This document shows, one piece after another, positions 62,178 through 64,000 of a DNA stretch of 64,000 bases; position 1 is the stretch's first letter, and every line of letters begins with the position of its first letter. A program made the translations under genes and the position numbers. Under the pieces are notes generated by a model. The model searched no databases. It saw nothing but the letters and a program-made list of their open reading frames with translations, and was not told where the DNA came from. The stretch lies in the NCBI RefSeq assembly GCF_002893765.1, contig NZ_CP025938.1, positions 1,736,001 to 1,800,000 of the forward strand, read 5' to 3'. This stretch comes from Tamlana carrageenivorans (GTDB lineage: Bacteria > Bacteroidota > Bacteroidia > Flavobacteriales > Flavobacteriaceae).

Positions 62178-62948
62178 TTATTCTTCTTCTTCAGCAGTTG
62201 CTTTAGCTTTAGGTGCTGCTTTAGCTTTAGGCGCATCGTCCTTAGCTGAAGCATCTTTCTCTGCTTTGCGTTCTGCTAAACCTCCTGCGATTGCAGATGA
62301 TACGTGAGATAAAATTTTATCTATCGATTTAGAAGCGTCATCATTTGCAGGAATTACATAATCAACTTGACGTGGGTCAGAGTTGGTATCAACCATTGCA
62401 AAAATTGGAATGTTTAATTTTTGAGCTTCTTTAATCGCGATATGCTCACGCTTAATATCAACAACAAATAAAGCACCTGGTAAACGCGTCATATCGGTAA
62501 TAGAACCTAAGTTTTTCTCTAACTTAGCTCTTAAACGATCAACTTGTAAACGCTCTTTTTTAGATAAAGTCATGAAAGTACCGTCTTTCTTCATTCTATC
62601 GATAGAAGCCATTTTCTTAACAGCTTTTCTAATAGTTACGAAGTTAGTTAACATACCACCTGGCCATCTTTCAGTGATGTAAGGCATGTTAATGTCTCCA
62701 GCTTTTTCAGCTACGATATCTTTAGCTTGCTTTTTTGTTGCAACGAATAAAATTTTACGACCAGATGCTGCAATTTTAGCAAGTGCTGCACCAGCTTCTT
62801 CAATTTTAGCCGCTGTTTTGTATAGGTTAATAATGTGGATGCCGTTACGCTCCATGTATACGTAAGGCGCCATGTTTGGATCCCACTTACGTGTAAGGTG
62901 TCCGAAATGTACACCTGCTTCAAGTAATTCTTTTACTTCTACTGCCAT
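62178..62948 (-). CDS. rpsB: 30S ribosomal protein S2
   Basis: 256 residues: VKELLEAGVHFGHLTRKWDP, NGIHIINLYKTA, PYITERWPGGMLTNFVTIRK and PIFAMVDTNSDPRQVDYVIP are S2 signatures. The C-terminus has a lineage-specific Lys/Ala/Glu tail (DDAPKAKAAPKAKATAEEEE). Precedes tsf, the usual pairing. Confidence 0.98.
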   Translation of the reverse strand: MAVEVKELLEAGVHFGHLTRKWDPNMAPYVYMERNGIHIINLYKTAAKIEEAGAALAKIAASGRKILFVATKKQAKDIVAEKAGDINMPYITERWPGGMLTNFVTIRKAVKKMASIDRMKKDGTFMTLSKKERLQVDRLRAKLEKNLGSITDMTRLPGALFVVDIKREHIAIKEAQKLNIPIFAMVDTNSDPRQVDYVIPANDDASKSIDKILSHVSSAIAGGLAERKAEKDASAKDDAPKAKAAPKAKATAEEEE

Positions 62949-63046
62949 TTTTGTAATAGTTTACGTTCTTTTAAATTAGCAATGTTCCGTTCGGTTTTCG
63001 GCTGTTAAGCTTCGGCCTTTGGCTTCATTTAGATGCTAAACTTTCA

Positions 63047-63067
63047 ATTCTGAATTCGATTCAGAAT
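63047..63067. repeat. Hairpin in the rpsI-rpsB gap
   Basis: ATTCTGAAT-tcg-ATTCAGAAT, a perfect 9-bp stem with a 3-nt loop, about 100 bp before the rpsB start. Its form resembles the second hairpin at 63161-63181. Confidence 0.6.
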
Positions 63068-63160
63068 CTTTTTAAATTAAATTGATACTCTGAAAAATTC
63101 CAGAGTGTTTATTTTGAATATGGATGTAAACCTATAAAGGTGTTGAAACATGTTCAAAAG

Positions 63161-63181
63161 ATGCTGAACCAAGTTCAGCAT
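63161..63181. repeat. Hairpin just after rpsI
   Basis: ATGCTGAAC-caa-GTTCAGCAT, a perfect 9-bp stem with a 3-nt loop. On the minus strand it is followed by CTTTTGAACATG, so it could weakly terminate rplM-rpsI. The sequence also resembles a GCTGAAC..GTTCAGCATC interspersed repeat known to me from Bacteroidota. Confidence 0.6.
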
Positions 63182-63188
63182 GAGTATA

Positions 63189-63575
63189 TTAACGTTTCGA
63201 GAATTGGAATTTCTTACGCGCTTTCTTCTGACCGAATTTCTTACGCTCTACCATTCTTGGATCTCTAGTTAATAAACCTTCTGGCTTAAGTGTTAATCTG
63301 TTCTCAGCATCAACCTCACACATAGCGCGAGAAATTGCTAAACGAACAGCTTCTGCTTGTCCAGTAATACCACCTCCATATACATTTACTGTAATATCAA
63401 AGTTGCTGTCATTGTTAGTCAAAACTAAAGGCTGCTTTACTTTGTACTGTAATGTAGCTGTAGTAAAGTAGTTAGTTAAGTCTTTTTTGTTAATCGTAAT
63501 GTTACCGCTTCCCGCAGAAACATAAGCACGAGCAACAGCCGTCTTTCTACGGCCGATTTTGTGAATTACTTCCAT
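63189..63575 (-). CDS. rpsI: 30S ribosomal protein S9
   Basis: 128 residues: MEVIHKIGRRKTAVARAYVS, VNVYGGGITGQAEAVRLAIS and the basic C-terminus ERKKFGQKKARKKFQFSKR, whose last residues reach the ribosomal P site. Its start directly abuts the rplM stop, so the two are coupled. Confidence 0.98.
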   Translation of the reverse strand: MEVIHKIGRRKTAVARAYVSAGSGNITINKKDLTNYFTTATLQYKVKQPLVLTNNDSNFDITVNVYGGGITGQAEAVRLAISRAMCEVDAENRLTLKPEGLLTRDPRMVERKKFGQKKARKKFQFSKR

Positions 63576-64000
63576 TTACTTGAATTCGTTTAAGTTAATT
63601 GTTTTTGGCTTTTGTGCTGCATGAGCATGTTCTGAACCAACAACAACTGTTAGATTACGGAATAAATTTGCACCTAATTTGTTTTTAGGTAACATTCCTT
63701 TAACTGATTTCTCTACTACTCTTGCAGGATCTTTTCCGTACAATTCTGTAGCAGTTAAACTTCTTTGACCACCTGGGTATCCTGTGTGACGAATGTACGT
63801 TTTGTCGTTCCATTTGTTACCAGATAACGTGATTTTTTCAGCATTGATAATGATTACATTATCTCCGCAATCCACGTGAGGTGTGAAGTTAGGCTTGTGT
63901 TTACCTCTTAAAAGTTTTGCAACTTTAGAAGCTAAACGTCCAAGCGCTTGACCTTCAGCATCAACAACTACCCACTGCTTATCTGCAGTAGCTTTGTTTG
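63576..64000 (-). CDS. rplM: 50S ribosomal protein L13, partial (5' end outside window)
   Basis: The frame is open from the right edge (NKATADKQWVVVDAEGQALG) to the stop at 63576, covering all but about the first dozen codons. Signatures: PHVDCGDNVIIINAEKITLS, KTYIRHTGYPGGQRS and VKGMLPKNKLGANLFRNLTV. A shorter reading starting at 63875 would cut the core domain and is rejected. First gene of rplM-rpsI. Confidence 0.96.
   Translation of the reverse strand, partial: NKATADKQWVVVDAEGQALGRLASKVAKLLRGKHKPNFTPHVDCGDNVIIINAEKITLSGNKWNDKTYIRHTGYPGGQRSLTATELYGKDPARVVEKSVKGMLPKNKLGANLFRNLTVVVGSEHAHAAQKPKTINLNEFK

Noticed and set aside
1..64000. CRISPR arrays, rRNA operons, prophage, restriction or toxin-antitoxin systems
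   Set aside because: I looked for regular repeats with spacers, rRNA signatures and typical defence or phage proteins and saw none.

Overview
The window is about 64 kb of low-GC chromosome from a member of the Bacteroidota, most likely the family Flavobacteriaceae (probably marine). I infer this from type IX secretion (T9SS) genes and T9SS sorting domains, TonB-dependent receptors with carboxypeptidase-like N-terminal domains, the FeoA/FeoB/Cys-rich module, the THC0290_0291-type barrel beside glutamate dehydrogenase, and many promoters with the Bacteroidota -7 box TAnnTTTG in place of a sigma70 -10 box. No genus is claimed.

Layout. 1-2.3 kb: a DUF2007 gene cut by the window edge, bioF, a DUF3157 secreted protein, and the stranded C-terminus of a T9SS cargo. 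2.4-10.3 kb: a TonB-dependent receptor, then the feo ferrous-iron operon, an unexplained 38-codon gene with its own promoter and terminator, SCO1, rseP and tRNA-Asn. 10.4-15.4 kb: an accessory island with an ISAon1-type insertion sequence beside a fragment of a second copy, a PID-CTERM protein, and a complete IS21-type element. 15.4-30.2 kb: housekeeping and surface genes (ArsC-like, DinB, DUF3298, gdhA, porZ broken by one missing T, recO, one decayed and one intact T9SS cargo, recX, a JmjC-like cupin, dgt). 30.3-35.4 kb: three co-oriented envelope genes (stand-alone carboxypeptidase-like domain, TonB-dependent receptor, surface lipoprotein), each preceded by TAAC-type motifs repeated every 11 bp, like a Pho box. 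35.6-43 kb: energy metabolism (atpD-atpC, cytochrome c, sucA-sucB). 43-50.4 kb: orphan response regulator, retropepsin-like protease, tatD, asparaginase, tRNA-Ser, the exbB/exbD energising operon and two small envelope proteins. 50.6-55.7 kb: an asnS-rpoN-PAP2-like run split by an IS4-family element that still shows an 11-bp target duplication. 55.8-64 kb: an RND/MMPL exporter and a short DUF5686 barrel, then the frr-pyrH-tsf-rpsB-rpsI-rplM translation cluster, cut at the right edge.

How the genes work together. Outer-membrane uptake by the two TonB receptors would be energised by the ExbB/ExbD operon. Ferrous iron enters through FeoAB. PorZ belongs to the T9SS machinery that exports and anchors cargo such as the 813-residue protein. 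SucAB feeds the TCA cycle and AtpD/AtpC form part of the F1 ATP synthase. The strongest candidates for undescribed biology are the 11-bp-phased regulatory arrays of the 30-35 kb locus, the small gene at 7758-7874, and the PID-CTERM protein. The porZ frameshift matters because it either disables T9SS anchoring or is a base-calling error.
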